The position numbers were made by a program, and so were the translations under genes. From positions 1-64,000 of the forward strand of contig SVFL01000009.1 in NCBI GenBank assembly GCA_015056885.1: DNA of 64,000 nt. The letters are read 5' to 3'. Source of the stretch: Lachnospiraceae bacterium (GTDB taxonomy: Bacteria; Bacillota; Clostridia; Lachnospirales; Lachnospiraceae). Shown here piece by piece: positions 42,463 to 54,502 of the stretch. Within the stretch, counting starts at the first letter, position 1. Each line of letters begins with the position of its first letter. The notes under the pieces are model-generated. The model had not been told where the DNA came from. It searched no databases and saw nothing but the letters and a program-made list of their open reading frames with translations.

Positions 42463-43320
42463 TTACGCCACCAGCCCAAAATATGCCAGCACAACAATTC
42501 CCAATACAATTCTGTACCAGCCGAATATCTTGAAATCATGCTTTTTGATATATCCCATCAAAAACTTAAGTACAAACATGGATACCACAAAGGATACAAC
42601 CGTACCGATTAACAACAGGGCCAGTTCCAATGTGGTAAAGGCAAAGCCAAACTTTAAGACCTTCAGAAGACTTGCTCCAAACATCACCGGAATTGCCAAA
42701 AAGAAGGTATACTCTGCTGCAACCGTTCTGGTAACACCGATTAACAACGCACCCACAATCGTTGCACCGGAACGGGAAGTTCCGGGAAAAACAGCTGCAA
42801 TCAGCTGAAACAAACCAATCAAAAGTGCCGTTTTATAAGAAATCTCTGCCAGGGAATTGACCTTGGTATTTTTATTCTTGTTGCCGTTCTCAATAATGAT
42901 AAACGCCACGCCAAAGACAATCAACGCGATAGCCACACAGACCGGATTGTAGAACAATGCATCAAACACATCGTCAAACAAAACACCGATAACCGCAGCC
43001 GGAACACAGGACACCAGAATCTTAAACCATAAAGTCATAATGTCCGGCTTTACAAAGGACAATGCCCCTGTCTTGCCTTCACGTTCCTTGGCGGACAACG
43101 CAAAGGGCCAAATCTGGCTCCAGAACAGAATTACTACCGCCATAATGGCACCCAGCTGAATAACCACATCAAACATATCGAAGAAGCCTTCACTTACTCC
43201 AATAAAGGGAATTAACTCTTCCACCAGAATCAGATGACCTGTACTGCTGACAGGCAGCCACTCCGTAATACCTTCCACAATTCCATAGATAATCGCTTTA
43301 ATTACTTCTAACATACTCAT
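42463..43320 (-). CDS. uppP: Undecaprenyl-diphosphatase
   Basis: IYGIVEGITEWLPVSSTGHLIL, FPGTSRSGATI. Confidence 0.95.
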   Translation of the reverse strand: MSMLEVIKAIIYGIVEGITEWLPVSSTGHLILVEELIPFIGVSEGFFDMFDVVIQLGAIMAVVILFWSQIWPFALSAKEREGKTGALSFVKPDIMTLWFKILVSCVPAAVIGVLFDDVFDALFYNPVCVAIALIVFGVAFIIIENGNKNKNTKVNSLAEISYKTALLIGLFQLIAAVFPGTSRSGATIVGALLIGVTRTVAAEYTFFLAIPVMFGASLLKVLKFGFAFTTLELALLLIGTVVSFVVSMFVLKFLMGYIKKHDFKIFGWYRIVLGIVVLAYFGLVA

Positions 43321-43329
43321 CTCACTTCT

Positions 43330-44184
43330 CTAATTATTTAAATATTGCATCAGATTCTCGTAGAGAGCCTCTGCTTCCTCGTAACCCTGGTCGTAAAGAG
43401 CCTTCATACGGGCTTTATCACGCTCGATACGTCTCACATCATTGGGATGCTGGGGACGAATCACGAAAATCTCGCCTTCCTTTTCCTTACGCTCAATAAA
43501 ATCCAGACACTCGTTGTACATGATATGTCTCTCTGCCATAATCTGTGCTACTCTAGGATATTTCGCATAACGCACCTTTATGAGTGCAAGTTGGCCGGAA
43601 TCAATCTGTTTTCTGCGATAACCTGTCTCCTTAGTCATAATAATCACATTCTTACGATTACCGTCACGAATAGACTTATGAATAGGAATGGAATCACTAA
43701 GGCCGCCATCCAGATAAGGCCTTCCGTTAATCCGAACCGTACGGGATACCAGCGGAAGGGAAGAAGACGCACGTACTTTATCTATATCCTTCACTGAATC
43801 TCTCACGCGCAGATACTCCGGACGACCTGTAATAAGATTTGTTACAACTGCGTATGCCTTACCTTCATAAGCCATGAAAGTCTCATTGTCAATGGGATTC
43901 AAATAATTCGGAATCAGATTATAACAGGTGTTTACATTAAACAGGTCACCGGACAATAACATGCTTTCCACGCTACAATAACGCTTGGAATCCAGATAAT
44001 CAATATTCACATCCAAAGCACGGCCTCTTTGCTTCGAAATATAGCTGCACATATTACAGGCGCCGGCAGAAACACCGTACACACTGCTAAATTCAAGATT
44101 CTTATCCAAAAACAAATCCAGCACACCGGCGGTATAAACACCCTTCATTCCGCCACCCTCTAACACAAGTCCTGCCTGATACAT
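43330..44184 (-). CDS. Patatin-like phospholipase
   Basis: GLVLEGGGMKGVYTAGVLD, GVSAGACN, YLDGGLSDSIP. Confidence 0.93.
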   Translation of the reverse strand: MYQAGLVLEGGGMKGVYTAGVLDLFLDKNLEFSSVYGVSAGACNMCSYISKQRGRALDVNIDYLDSKRYCSVESMLLSGDLFNVNTCYNLIPNYLNPIDNETFMAYEGKAYAVVTNLITGRPEYLRVRDSVKDIDKVRASSSLPLVSRTVRINGRPYLDGGLSDSIPIHKSIRDGNRKNVIIMTKETGYRRKQIDSGQLALIKVRYAKYPRVAQIMAERHIMYNECLDFIERKEKEGEIFVIRPQHPNDVRRIERDKARMKALYDQGYEEAEALYENLMQYLNN

Positions 44185-44209
44185 TCTTTATACCTCACTG
44201 ATTTTATTT

Positions 44210-45403
44210 TTATCTGTTCGGATACTCTGTATTTACAAATTTGCGTAACGCCTCTAAAGAACGCTCAACCTTCTCCGTATCAATACAGTACGCCATACGG
44301 AAAAATCCGGGTGCACCGAAAGAATCTGCAGGCACCAGCACCAAATCGTACTTCAAAGCCTTCTGACAAAATGCCACAGAATCCTCCTCAAGTGCCTTGG
44401 GGAAGATGTAAAAGGTTCCACCGGGCTTAACGCAAGTAAAGCCCAATGCGCACAACTCATTGTAAATCAAATTCATGTTGGTCTCATAAACCTTCAAATC
44501 CGCAGTCTTGTCAAGGACCTCTGCCACCGCCAACTGAATAATGGAGGGCGGACAATTGTGTCCGATACCACGGGAAATCTGACCACACATCTGCACCATG
44601 GTTTCCGCATCCGGACATGCAGGATTTACTGCTACATAACCAATTCTTTCTCCTGGTAAAGACAAAGACTTTGAGAAGGAGTAACACATAATAGTGTTGT
44701 CATAGAACTTGGATACACAGGGTGCATCCACTCCCTCAAAAATAATCTCTCTATAAGGCTCATCCGAAATCAGATAAATATCATGTCCATATTGTGCGGA
44801 TTTCGCCCGCAGAATATCCGTCAACTTCTGAATCGTTTCCGTAGAATATACAATACCGGAGGGATTATTAGGCGTATTAATCAGTATCGCCTTCACCTTC
44901 TCCGTAAGCATCTCTTCAAATGCCTCAAAATTAATCTGAAAAGTCTCCGTGTTGGGAGGAACAATCTTCAAAACTGCACCTGTCAGATTCACATAAGGAT
45001 TATACTCTGGGAAAAAGGGAGCAAAGGTCAAAATCTCATCTCCCGGTTCCGTCACCAAACGAAATGCATGAGCCAGTGCCCCTGCTGCGCCGGAAGCCAT
45101 AAAAATGTGCTCTTTGCGATAGGGAATACCAAAACGCTCCTCCAAAGATTTAGCAATAGCTTCCCGCACGGAAGTAATACCCAGACTGGGACTGTAACCA
45201 TGAAGCTCCATGGGATTTTTCTCAGTCAGCATCTGAATCATCTTAGCTGTAAATTCCTGAGGCACAGGCACAGAAGGATTACCCAGACTATAGTCAAAAA
45301 CATTCTCATAACCGATTTCCTGCCCTCTTGCTGTTGCAAACTCGGAAAGCTGCCTGATGACAGACTTGCCGGACAACATATCTTTATACTTTTGCACTAA
45401 CAT
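44210..45403 (-). CDS. Class I PLP-dependent aminotransferase
   Basis: NTPNNPSGIVY, ISDEPYREIIFEG, YSFSKSLSLPGERIGYVA. Confidence 0.92.
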   Translation of the reverse strand: MLVQKYKDMLSGKSVIRQLSEFATARGQEIGYENVFDYSLGNPSVPVPQEFTAKMIQMLTEKNPMELHGYSPSLGITSVREAIAKSLEERFGIPYRKEHIFMASGAAGALAHAFRLVTEPGDEILTFAPFFPEYNPYVNLTGAVLKIVPPNTETFQINFEAFEEMLTEKVKAILINTPNNPSGIVYSTETIQKLTDILRAKSAQYGHDIYLISDEPYREIIFEGVDAPCVSKFYDNTIMCYSFSKSLSLPGERIGYVAVNPACPDAETMVQMCGQISRGIGHNCPPSIIQLAVAEVLDKTADLKVYETNMNLIYNELCALGFTCVKPGGTFYIFPKALEEDSVAFCQKALKYDLVLVPADSFGAPGFFRMAYCIDTEKVERSLEALRKFVNTEYPNR

Positions 45404-45450
45404 ATTTCTTCCTCTTTTCCGATTCAATTTATTCTCAATTTAATAGTATA

Positions 45451-47010
<1,560 letters not shown>

Positions 47011-47023
47011 ATTTTGTCTTGAT

Positions 47024-47905
47024 TTAAAGCATTGTATTCAAATCTACATATGCACCGGAAGGAATTTCTACAATTTTCTGGCCATTCAGTTCTACCCAGA
47101 CACTGATTGCATTAGGATTGTATACTGCATCTGTATTCGCGGAGAATTGCAGATTCCTGTAAGCAGTCATGTAATCAAAAATCTCTATATTGGTGGCATA
47201 CCAGATATCCTCTCTGCCTCCCATATACTTACAAAACTCCTCAATCACTTCCCAGTTATCGTTGTTGTCAAACTCGTAACTGTGTCCCCACACAGTCATG
47301 AGCTTCAAATACTGTCTCTTTTTGAAATTAGCAAACATTTCTGCAATCTTCATAAGCCGGGGATCATTGTGATGACAGGTCGCCTTCCACTCCATGGAAT
47401 CATCCGGAAGATTAAAAGCCATGATTGACTCAACAATTCCACCGTTTACATCTATTGGTTCGGACTGTACCACACGTCCGTACACAATACCAAGCTCTCT
47501 AAATAACTGCTTAATCTCGGGACTATAGGAACCGTTGGGATAAGCATGTCCACGCACAATTCTTCCGGAAAGCTGTTCCAGACCTGCTCTGTCATCCATA
47601 ATTTCTCTTGCAAGCGCCGTCATAGGACAGCGGGCAATGGTGGAGTGGGTCATGGTATGAGTTGCAATCTCATGACCTTCATAAATCTCTTTAACCCTCT
47701 CAAGGGGAACACGAGGTATAATCCTGCTCCCGGGTTTCCTGCCCGGATCATTATCCCCCATTAATCCGTAGTTGAGATTAAAGGTACCCTTGATACCATA
47801 CTGATTAAAAATTGAAATCAGTCTTTCGTCCTGAATCTTACCATCATCATAGCTCATGGTAAGTGCTTTTGCCTTCCCCCCCGGAAAAGTCACAAATACT
47901 TTCAT
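47024..47905 (-). CDS. Polysaccharide deacetylase family protein
   Basis: AKALTMSYDDGKIQDERLISIFNQYGIKGTFNLN; HEIATHTMTH. Confidence 0.88.
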   Translation of the reverse strand: MKVFVTFPGGKAKALTMSYDDGKIQDERLISIFNQYGIKGTFNLNYGLMGDNDPGRKPGSRIIPRVPLERVKEIYEGHEIATHTMTHSTIARCPMTALAREIMDDRAGLEQLSGRIVRGHAYPNGSYSPEIKQLFRELGIVYGRVVQSEPIDVNGGIVESIMAFNLPDDSMEWKATCHHNDPRLMKIAEMFANFKKRQYLKLMTVWGHSYEFDNNDNWEVIEEFCKYMGGREDIWYATNIEIFDYMTAYRNLQFSANTDAVYNPNAISVWVELNGQKIVEIPSGAYVDLNTML

Positions 47906-48124
47906 GCATAATACCTTTGACCGAAATAATTCGGTCTCCTTCTCTGAAAATATACTCTCTCTGTATTATATCTTATAACGTTTTCACCATTTTCGCAACA
48001 CTTTTTATGCACGTTAAGAATTTACAACGTGCACTTATTTACATTGCATATTATCTGAAAATTTAGTAGAATATCCTGTGAACTAAAAACAGTATAGAAA
48101 CAGACATCGAAAGGAGCGGTTTAC

Positions 48125-49165
48125 ATGAAATACGACTCAGCAAGAAACCGTGCACAAGGTTTTGAAACCATGGACGCAGGAAAAATTGACCCCAACACAA
48201 GTAATACCATCGGCAAAATTATAGGTATTGTTATTGCAATTGGCCTGGTACTTATCATTGCTTTTAATTCCTTTTATCAGATTCGGGAACAGGAACAGGC
48301 GGTGCTTGTCACCTTCGGTAAGCCGGAGGCAGTAACCACACCCGGCCTTCATTTTAAAATTCCTTTTGTTCAGGAAGTGAAAAAGGTAAACACCACCATT
48401 CAGGGCTTTGCCATCGGATATGACATGGAGACAAACGAATCCGACGAAAACGACTCCCTGATGATTACCTCCGACTACAACTTTGTAAACGTGGATTTCT
48501 TTGTAGAATATCGATTCAGCGATCCGGTCAAAGCTGTATACGCATCCAAAGATCCTATAGGCATTCTTCGCAATATCAGCCAGAGCTGTATCCGTACTAC
48601 CATCGGCAGCTACACCGTAGACGATGTGCTTACCACCGGTAAAAACGAGATTCAGGCAGCCATCAAAGAGATGATTATTGCACGTTTAGAGGAGCAGGAT
48701 ATCGGCATCCAACTGGTAAATATCACTATCCAGGATTCTGAACCTCCCACAACTGAGGTTATGACTGCCTTCAAAGCAGTAGAAACTGCCAAGCAGGGCA
48801 AAGAAACCGCTCTTAATAATGCGAATAAATACCGCAACGAACAGATTCCCTTAGCTCAGGCTCAGGCGGATAACATTATTCAGGATGCAGAGGCTCAAAA
48901 GACTGCCCGTATCAACGAGGCAACCGCACAGGTAGCTCGATTTAACGCAATGTATGAAGAGTATTTGAAGAACCCTACCATTACCAAGCAGCGTATGTTC
49001 TATGAAGCTATGGAAGATGTCCTTCCTGATTTAAAGGTTATCATCGAAAGCCCTGACGGAGACATGCAGATGTTTTATCCGGTAGAGTCTTTCACAAGCT
49101 TTAACAGCTACACCAATTCAACCAATACCGGTAGCAATGCAGATGCATCTACCGAAAACAATTAA
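48125..49165 (+). CDS. hflK: HflK-like SPFH protein
   Basis: FYQIREQEQAVLVTFGKPEAVTTPGLHFKIPFVQEVKKV. Confidence 0.88.
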   Translation: MKYDSARNRAQGFETMDAGKIDPNTSNTIGKIIGIVIAIGLVLIIAFNSFYQIREQEQAVLVTFGKPEAVTTPGLHFKIPFVQEVKKVNTTIQGFAIGYDMETNESDENDSLMITSDYNFVNVDFFVEYRFSDPVKAVYASKDPIGILRNISQSCIRTTIGSYTVDDVLTTGKNEIQAAIKEMIIARLEEQDIGIQLVNITIQDSEPPTTEVMTAFKAVETAKQGKETALNNANKYRNEQIPLAQAQADNIIQDAEAQKTARINEATAQVARFNAMYEEYLKNPTITKQRMFYEAMEDVLPDLKVIIESPDGDMQMFYPVESFTSFNSYTNSTNTGSNADASTENN

Positions 49166-49180
49166 GGAGGTGCCGATATT

Positions 49181-50041
49181 ATGAAAAAGATTATTCCTGT
49201 GATTATACTACTTATCGTTGTAATCGTCGGTTCATCCTGCTTTGTGGTAACCAACGAAAACGAATACAGCCTGATTCGCCAGTTCGGTAAAATTGTAGCT
49301 GTAGAGAGTGAAGCAGGTATTACTTTCCGAATTCCCTTTATCCAGAGTGTAGATAAGCTTCCCAAGCAGATTTTGCTGTATGACTTATCTCCCTCTGACG
49401 TTATCACCAGTGACAAAAAAACCATGATTTGCAACAGCTATGTACTGTGGCGTATCACAGACCCTTTGAAATTCGCTCAGACTCTGAACGGTTCCATTAC
49501 CTATGCAGAAGACAGACTGAACACCATCGTATACAACTCTACCAAAAACGTTATCAGTGCTAACACACAAAATGATGTTATTTCCGGAAGAGACGGCGAG
49601 TTGTCTGATGCAGTAGTAGCCAACATCGGTAATACCTTAGACCAGTATGGTATTGAGCTTCTGTCCTTTGAGACCAAACAACTCGACCTTCCCAGCGATA
49701 ACAAAGCCGCTGTATACGAACGTATGATTTCCGAGCGTGACAATATTGCTGCTACCTACACTGCAGAGGGCTCCTCCGAGGCACAGATTATCCGCAATGC
49801 TACCGACAAGGAAGTCACAGTGATGCTCTCTGAGGCTGAAAAAGAGGCGGAAATTCTCATCGCCGAAGGCGAAGCAGAATACATGCGTATTCTCTCCGAA
49901 GCATATGCTGATGAATCCAAACAGGACTTCTACACCTTTGTAAGAGGCTTAGATGCATTGAAGGTGACCATGACCGGAGACAACAAGACCATAGTCCTGT
50001 CACCTGATTCACCCATTGCACAGATATTTTATGGCAAGTAA
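49181..50041 (+). CDS. hflC: HflC-like SPFH protein
   Basis: SSCFVVTNENEYSLIRQFGKIVAVESEAGITFRIPFIQSVDKLPKQ. Confidence 0.88.
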   Translation: MKKIIPVIILLIVVIVGSSCFVVTNENEYSLIRQFGKIVAVESEAGITFRIPFIQSVDKLPKQILLYDLSPSDVITSDKKTMICNSYVLWRITDPLKFAQTLNGSITYAEDRLNTIVYNSTKNVISANTQNDVISGRDGELSDAVVANIGNTLDQYGIELLSFETKQLDLPSDNKAAVYERMISERDNIAATYTAEGSSEAQIIRNATDKEVTVMLSEAEKEAEILIAEGEAEYMRILSEAYADESKQDFYTFVRGLDALKVTMTGDNKTIVLSPDSPIAQIFYGK

Positions 50042-50117
50042 TTGATCCGACAAATTCAAAACACAAAGGCGCATACTACGAGTAATTCTCACAGTATGCG
50101 CCTTTCTCACACCTATC

Positions 50118-50513
50118 CTAACTTTTCTGTATCAGCAAATATCTCGGCGGGCTTCCGCCACATTCTTCTCCTTGGTAATAACCGACTCCGTTTCCGCAAT
50201 AAATGATACAAATCTCACCATCATTCGCACGTTTAACCGCTTCTTTCAGAGACAAATTACCAATAAAACTCTCTCCCATAAAATATACTTCCCGGACTCC
50301 ATTTAATCGAAAAAGGCTCTTTTCCATTTCATCAGGAGACATATAATTCACCGGTTGCAAACAACTGCTTTTCAAAATATCCGGACCGGAAAATCTGGTC
50401 ATCATCATGTGTTTTCGCTTCTCAGGATTTTCAAATTCCCAGATAATTCTTTCTTGTTTGCTCTTGATAACATAATTATTAATAATCTCAAGTTCCGTAT
50501 CATTAATCTTCAT
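50118..50513 (-). CDS. Hypothetical protein
   Basis: 131-aa ORF without opposite-strand conflict. Confidence 0.5.
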   Translation of the reverse strand: MKINDTELEIINNYVIKSKQERIIWEFENPEKRKHMMMTRFSGPDILKSSCLQPVNYMSPDEMEKSLFRLNGVREVYFMGESFIGNLSLKEAVKRANDGEICIIYCGNGVGYYQGEECGGSPPRYLLIQKS

Positions 50514-50530
50514 AATACACCTTGAAACCT

Positions 50531-50884
50531 TTACCGATTCATGGTAAATCCCTTCCCCAGCTTATTCTGCATCTCATCATACTGCCCATACATCTTCTGT
50601 ACTTCATTTTCAAGAATGTAATAATGGCGCACATAGGGAATCAAAAGCACCAAAATCAATACCACAAGAATGCCAAGGAATGGCGTAAACATCAGCACAG
50701 AAGTACACAATGTCACCACTTCCAAAAGAGCAAAAAGTACTGTCACTATCAGATGAATCAGTCTCTCATGTTGAAAAAATCCAATCTGCACCAAATGCTC
50801 CGCCTTCACTGTCTCCCAGTTCACATCCTCTTTGGTAAGGAGCTCATCTATGTATTTTCGATAGGTCAGAATTCGTTTCTCCAT
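50531..50884 (-). CDS. Small membrane protein
   Basis: Two TM segments, MEKRILTYRKYIDELLTKEDVNWE. Confidence 0.6.
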   Translation of the reverse strand: MEKRILTYRKYIDELLTKEDVNWETVKAEHLVQIGFFQHERLIHLIVTVLFALLEVVTLCTSVLMFTPFLGILVVLILVLLIPYVRHYYILENEVQKMYGQYDEMQNKLGKGFTMNR

Positions 50885-50987
50885 TGGATTACCTCCCTAA
50901 ATTTATCAAAGTTAAAATTCACGAAATATTCAAATCTTATCTGAAACTTTAAGTATTATCGCCCCTTAAAGCTACACATCCCCCAAA

Positions 50988-51806
50988 TTATGATGACTTT
51001 TCATGACTCAGAATCACATAATCCACTTCCTGCAACTGCGTCTGCCCAATCCTACTCATACCAAGTTTCTCACATACTTTCAAGGACGCCTGATTGGCTG
51101 GCCGGACAAATGCGAGAATCCGTTCAAAACCAAGTTCTTCATGACCATACTGCATAATCGCCCGACACACCTCCGAAGCATAGCCCTGCCCCTGCTTGTC
51201 TACTGCAATCAGAAAACCGATTTCCGGGTCTTCGTAACCCTCACGATAACAGATGCCGGCACGGCCAATGACTTCCGGCACATCTTCTTTATCCGACATA
51301 TCCTGAGTATTTTGCGTTTTTGCAAGCACGGTCCATATACCAAATCCATAAAAAGAATAAACCTTATCTATATAATCCCGCGCATAGGTTCGCTCCTTTT
51401 GAGGATCATCATACAAAGGTTCCATAAAATCCGTGATGGACGGCTCCTTGTAGATACGATAAAATTCCTCTACATCCGCAACGGTAGTCTCTCTGACAAG
51501 ACAGCGATCCGTCTCCAGAATATCCCATGGAATCCCCCGAAAACGCCGGTACACTCCCTCCAGATAGTCTCTGTCAAGCTCCGCCGGATTATCGCAGGCA
51601 TACCGAAATGCACTAAAATCCTGGCTTCGATTGCCTTCATGCAACCAGATTAAAACCGCTTTCCCCTCTTCCAGAAGTTCACGCCCTCGAGAGGAAGAAT
51701 CGGTAATCCACAATGCTGCATCCTCGTCCCCTACTGCATCTTGTAAAACCGTCTCTCTACATTCACCTTCTGCAGGACAGGTGACTACTTTCTTTAAATA
51801 ATACAT
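50988..51806 (-). CDS. GNAT family N-acetyltransferase
   Basis: GRAGICYREGYEDPEIGFLIAVDKQGQGYASEVCRAIMQYGHEELGFERILAFVRPANQASLKVCEKLGM. Confidence 0.88.
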   Translation of the reverse strand: MYYLKKVVTCPAEGECRETVLQDAVGDEDAALWITDSSSRGRELLEEGKAVLIWLHEGNRSQDFSAFRYACDNPAELDRDYLEGVYRRFRGIPWDILETDRCLVRETTVADVEEFYRIYKEPSITDFMEPLYDDPQKERTYARDYIDKVYSFYGFGIWTVLAKTQNTQDMSDKEDVPEVIGRAGICYREGYEDPEIGFLIAVDKQGQGYASEVCRAIMQYGHEELGFERILAFVRPANQASLKVCEKLGMSRIGQTQLQEVDYVILSHEKSS

Positions 51807-51918
51807 TGATTTTCAGTTCCCCTCTTTACGTTCCTTCATGATTACGTTAAAATAGGTATCGTGGACAAAAAGATGTCCTATATATTATACTATATTTTAG
51901 AATAGAGAGGAATATTTT

Positions 51919-52440
51919 ATGGCACAAAATCCTATTGTTACCATCAAGATGCAGGACGGCGGCGTAATTAAGGCTGAGCTTTATCCCGAAATCGCACCCG
52001 AATCTGTTAACAATTTCATTAGCCTGATCAATAAGGGCTACTACAACGGATTAATTTTCCATCGCGTAATCCGCGGCTTCATGATTCAGGGCGGTTGTCC
52101 CGAAGGATCCGGCATGGGTGGCCCCGGCTATCACATCAAGGGCGAATTTAACCAGAATGGTTTCCAGAATGATTTAAAGCACACAGAGGGCGTTCTGTCC
52201 ATGGCACGTTCCATGTTCCCCGACTCCGCAGGAAGCCAGTTCTTCATCATGCACAAAACTTCTCCTCATCTGGATGGCGCTTATGCAGCTTTCGGTAAAG
52301 TTACAGAAGGTATGGATGTTGTGAACAAAATTGCGGAGACCGCTACCGATTACTCTGACAGACCTATGGAGAATCAGGTAATGGAAAGAGTTACTGTAGA
52401 TACTTTCGGTGAAACTTATCCTGAGCCCAACAAAATGTAG
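51919..52440 (+). CDS. Peptidylprolyl isomerase (cyclophilin)
   Basis: ELYPEIAPESVNNFISLINKGYYNGLIFHRVIRGFMIQGG, AGSQFFIM. Confidence 0.95.
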   Translation: MAQNPIVTIKMQDGGVIKAELYPEIAPESVNNFISLINKGYYNGLIFHRVIRGFMIQGGCPEGSGMGGPGYHIKGEFNQNGFQNDLKHTEGVLSMARSMFPDSAGSQFFIMHKTSPHLDGAYAAFGKVTEGMDVVNKIAETATDYSDRPMENQVMERVTVDTFGETYPEPNKM

Positions 52441-52660
52441 GTGTTCATAATTTGTTTACAATTTTTTCAAGAATTTTTCAATTTCTAATCATGTTTTAGA
52501 CATTTCTTTGAAATATACTTAAAACATACCAAATAACAAATAACCCAGCCAGTTAGTTGTTATAAAATTTTTCATAATATGTGTTAGGAATGAAGATTCT
52601 TGACAGCTTCCTAAAAGGGAGTTCTCCGAGGGCAATTAGAGGTTGTCCTCTTTTCTTTTG
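52441..52660 (+). ncRNA. Candidate structured RNA unit, copy 1 of a tandem pair
   Basis: Near-identical 5' region to copy 2; hairpins 52583-52604 and 52607-52621; terminator GAGGGCAA/TTGTCCTC + TTTTCTTTT (52628-52650). Confidence 0.55.
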
Positions 52661-52700
52661 CCCAAATCCATGAAATACATTTTATTTCATTAAAATATCG

Positions 52701-52926
52701 GTGTTCACATTTTGTTTACTCTTCTTTTAATTTTTTTTCAATTTTCTATCATGTTTTAGACATTTCTTTGCATTATACTTAAAACATACCAAATAACAAA
52801 TAACCCAGCCAGTTAATTGTTATCAAATTTTTCATAATACATGCCAAGGACCCGAAATCCTTGGCATCCTCCCCGTAAAGGGGAGGTCTCCTGAGGACAA
52901 TTAGATGTTGTCCTCTTTTCTTTTTT
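52701..52926 (+). ncRNA. Candidate structured RNA unit, copy 2 of a tandem pair
   Basis: Hairpins TGCCAAGGA/TCCTTGGCA (52842-52866), CCTCCCC/GGGGAGG (52868-52886); terminator GAGGACAA/TTGTCCTC + TTTTCTTTTTT (52893-52926). Confidence 0.6.
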
Positions 52927-53004
52927 GTATTATAATATTGTTAAGCTTTTAACTATTTATATGTAAATACTATTTCTTTATACTATTTGATAAAGGGGAC
53001 TTCT

Positions 53005-54447
53005 ATGGAACAACTTGTACGAACTATTTCACAAATCAACGATACCCTCAACGAATTCATTTGGGGCCCATATATGTTAATTTTTTTCCTTTTTGTCGGT
53101 TTAATGTTCACTGTACGCACCAAATTTTTTCAGATTGGACATATCAAAGACTGGTTGGACATTACTATCCTATCCGTATTTAGAAAAGACAACAAATCAC
53201 GTAAAACAAACGACAAACATTCCATTTCCCAATTTCAGTCTCTGTGTACAGCACTGGCAGCAACAATTGGTGTAGGTAATATTTCCGGTGTGGCCGTAGC
53301 CCTTACCTTGGGCGGTCCCGGTGCAATTTTCTGGATGTGGCTGTCCGCATTTCTGGGCATGATGACCAATTTTGCCGAGAAAACACTGGGCATCAAATAC
53401 CGTTATAAAAACGAAAAAGGCAACTGGATTGGCGGTGCCATGGTATATATTGAAAAAGGATTGGGCTGGAAATGGCTGGCAGTAATTTTCTCAGTTTTCT
53501 GTGTACTGGCATCCTTCGGTATCGGAAATATGGCCCAGGGCAATGAGATTGCCAACGGTCTGAACAATTCCTTCGGTGTTCCTACCTGGGTAACAGGACT
53601 TGTTGTTATGTGTGTAGCAGCCATGGTAATCCTGGGAGGCATCAAACGAATTGCCGCAGTAGCCGAAAAGGTTGTTCCCTTCATGGCAATTATCTACATA
53701 GTTGGCGCTTTGATTGTCATTGGTAGCAATGTCACCGCCATCCCCGGTGCTTTTGCAATGATTTTTGATAATGCATTTAACTTGCCTTCCATGGGCGGAG
53801 GTGTTGCCGGCTTCACGGTTATGCTTGCCATGAAACAGGGAATTTCCCGTGGAATCTTTTCCAACGAAGCTGGTCTGGGCTCCTCTGTTATGGTTCATGC
53901 TACCGCCGATGTAAAAGAACCTGTAGAGCAGGGCATGTGGGCAATCTTCGAGGTATTCACCGATACGATTGTCGTATGTACCATGACAGCTTTGACTATC
54001 CTCTGCTCCGGTGTATATGATTTTGCAGCATATGAGCAGTGCGCTCTAAGCGGTATCGACGTAGCTGATGCCGGTCTGCCCTCCGGTGTTGCACTGACCA
54101 GCGCAGCATTCGAATCAGTGCTGGGACCCTTTGGCAATAAATTTATTTCTATAGCCATCATGCTCTTTGCTTTTACAACCATCTTAGGCTGGTCCTATTA
54201 CGGCGAGCGTGCAGTGGAATACCTCTTTGGTCTGAAGGCTGTACCTGTTTACAAGATTATTTTTATTCTGATGCTTTATGTGGGATGTAATGCATCTTTG
54301 GAACTGGTAATAGATATTTCAGACACCTTCAACGGTTTTATGGCACTGCCTAACCTGATTGCACTGACACTGTTGTCCAAACAGGTAATTGAAATGACTC
54401 GGGATTACCTTGCCCGCAAGAAAATCGCCAAAAAGAAACATCCGTAA
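53005..54447 (+). CDS. Sodium:alanine symporter family (AGCS) transporter
   Basis: TALAATIGVGNISGVAVALTLGGPGAIFWMWLSAFLGM, RGIFSNEAGLGSS. Confidence 0.93.
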   Translation: MEQLVRTISQINDTLNEFIWGPYMLIFFLFVGLMFTVRTKFFQIGHIKDWLDITILSVFRKDNKSRKTNDKHSISQFQSLCTALAATIGVGNISGVAVALTLGGPGAIFWMWLSAFLGMMTNFAEKTLGIKYRYKNEKGNWIGGAMVYIEKGLGWKWLAVIFSVFCVLASFGIGNMAQGNEIANGLNNSFGVPTWVTGLVVMCVAAMVILGGIKRIAAVAEKVVPFMAIIYIVGALIVIGSNVTAIPGAFAMIFDNAFNLPSMGGGVAGFTVMLAMKQGISRGIFSNEAGLGSSVMVHATADVKEPVEQGMWAIFEVFTDTIVVCTMTALTILCSGVYDFAAYEQCALSGIDVADAGLPSGVALTSAAFESVLGPFGNKFISIAIMLFAFTTILGWSYYGERAVEYLFGLKAVPVYKIIFILMLYVGCNASLELVIDISDTFNGFMALPNLIALTLLSKQVIEMTRDYLARKKIAKKKHP

Positions 54448-54462
54448 AACAATTGCATTCTT

Positions 54463-54502
54463 AAAGGCGTCCTTTGGGATTCAAACCAAAAGGGCGCCTT
54501 TT
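54463..54502 (+). terminator. Intrinsic terminator
   Basis: AAAGGCGTCCTTT...AAAGGGCGCCTTT then T-run. Confidence 0.75.

Noticed and set aside
48125-50041. HflKC as an unusual Gram-positive feature
   Set aside because: SPFH HflK/HflC pairs are common in Clostridia; FtsH not visible here but no anomaly in the sequence.
52441-52926. Tandem glycine riboswitch upstream of the AGCS transporter
   Set aside because: Tandem architecture before an AGCS gene suggested it, but glycine aptamer consensus segments are absent and each unit ends in its own terminator.
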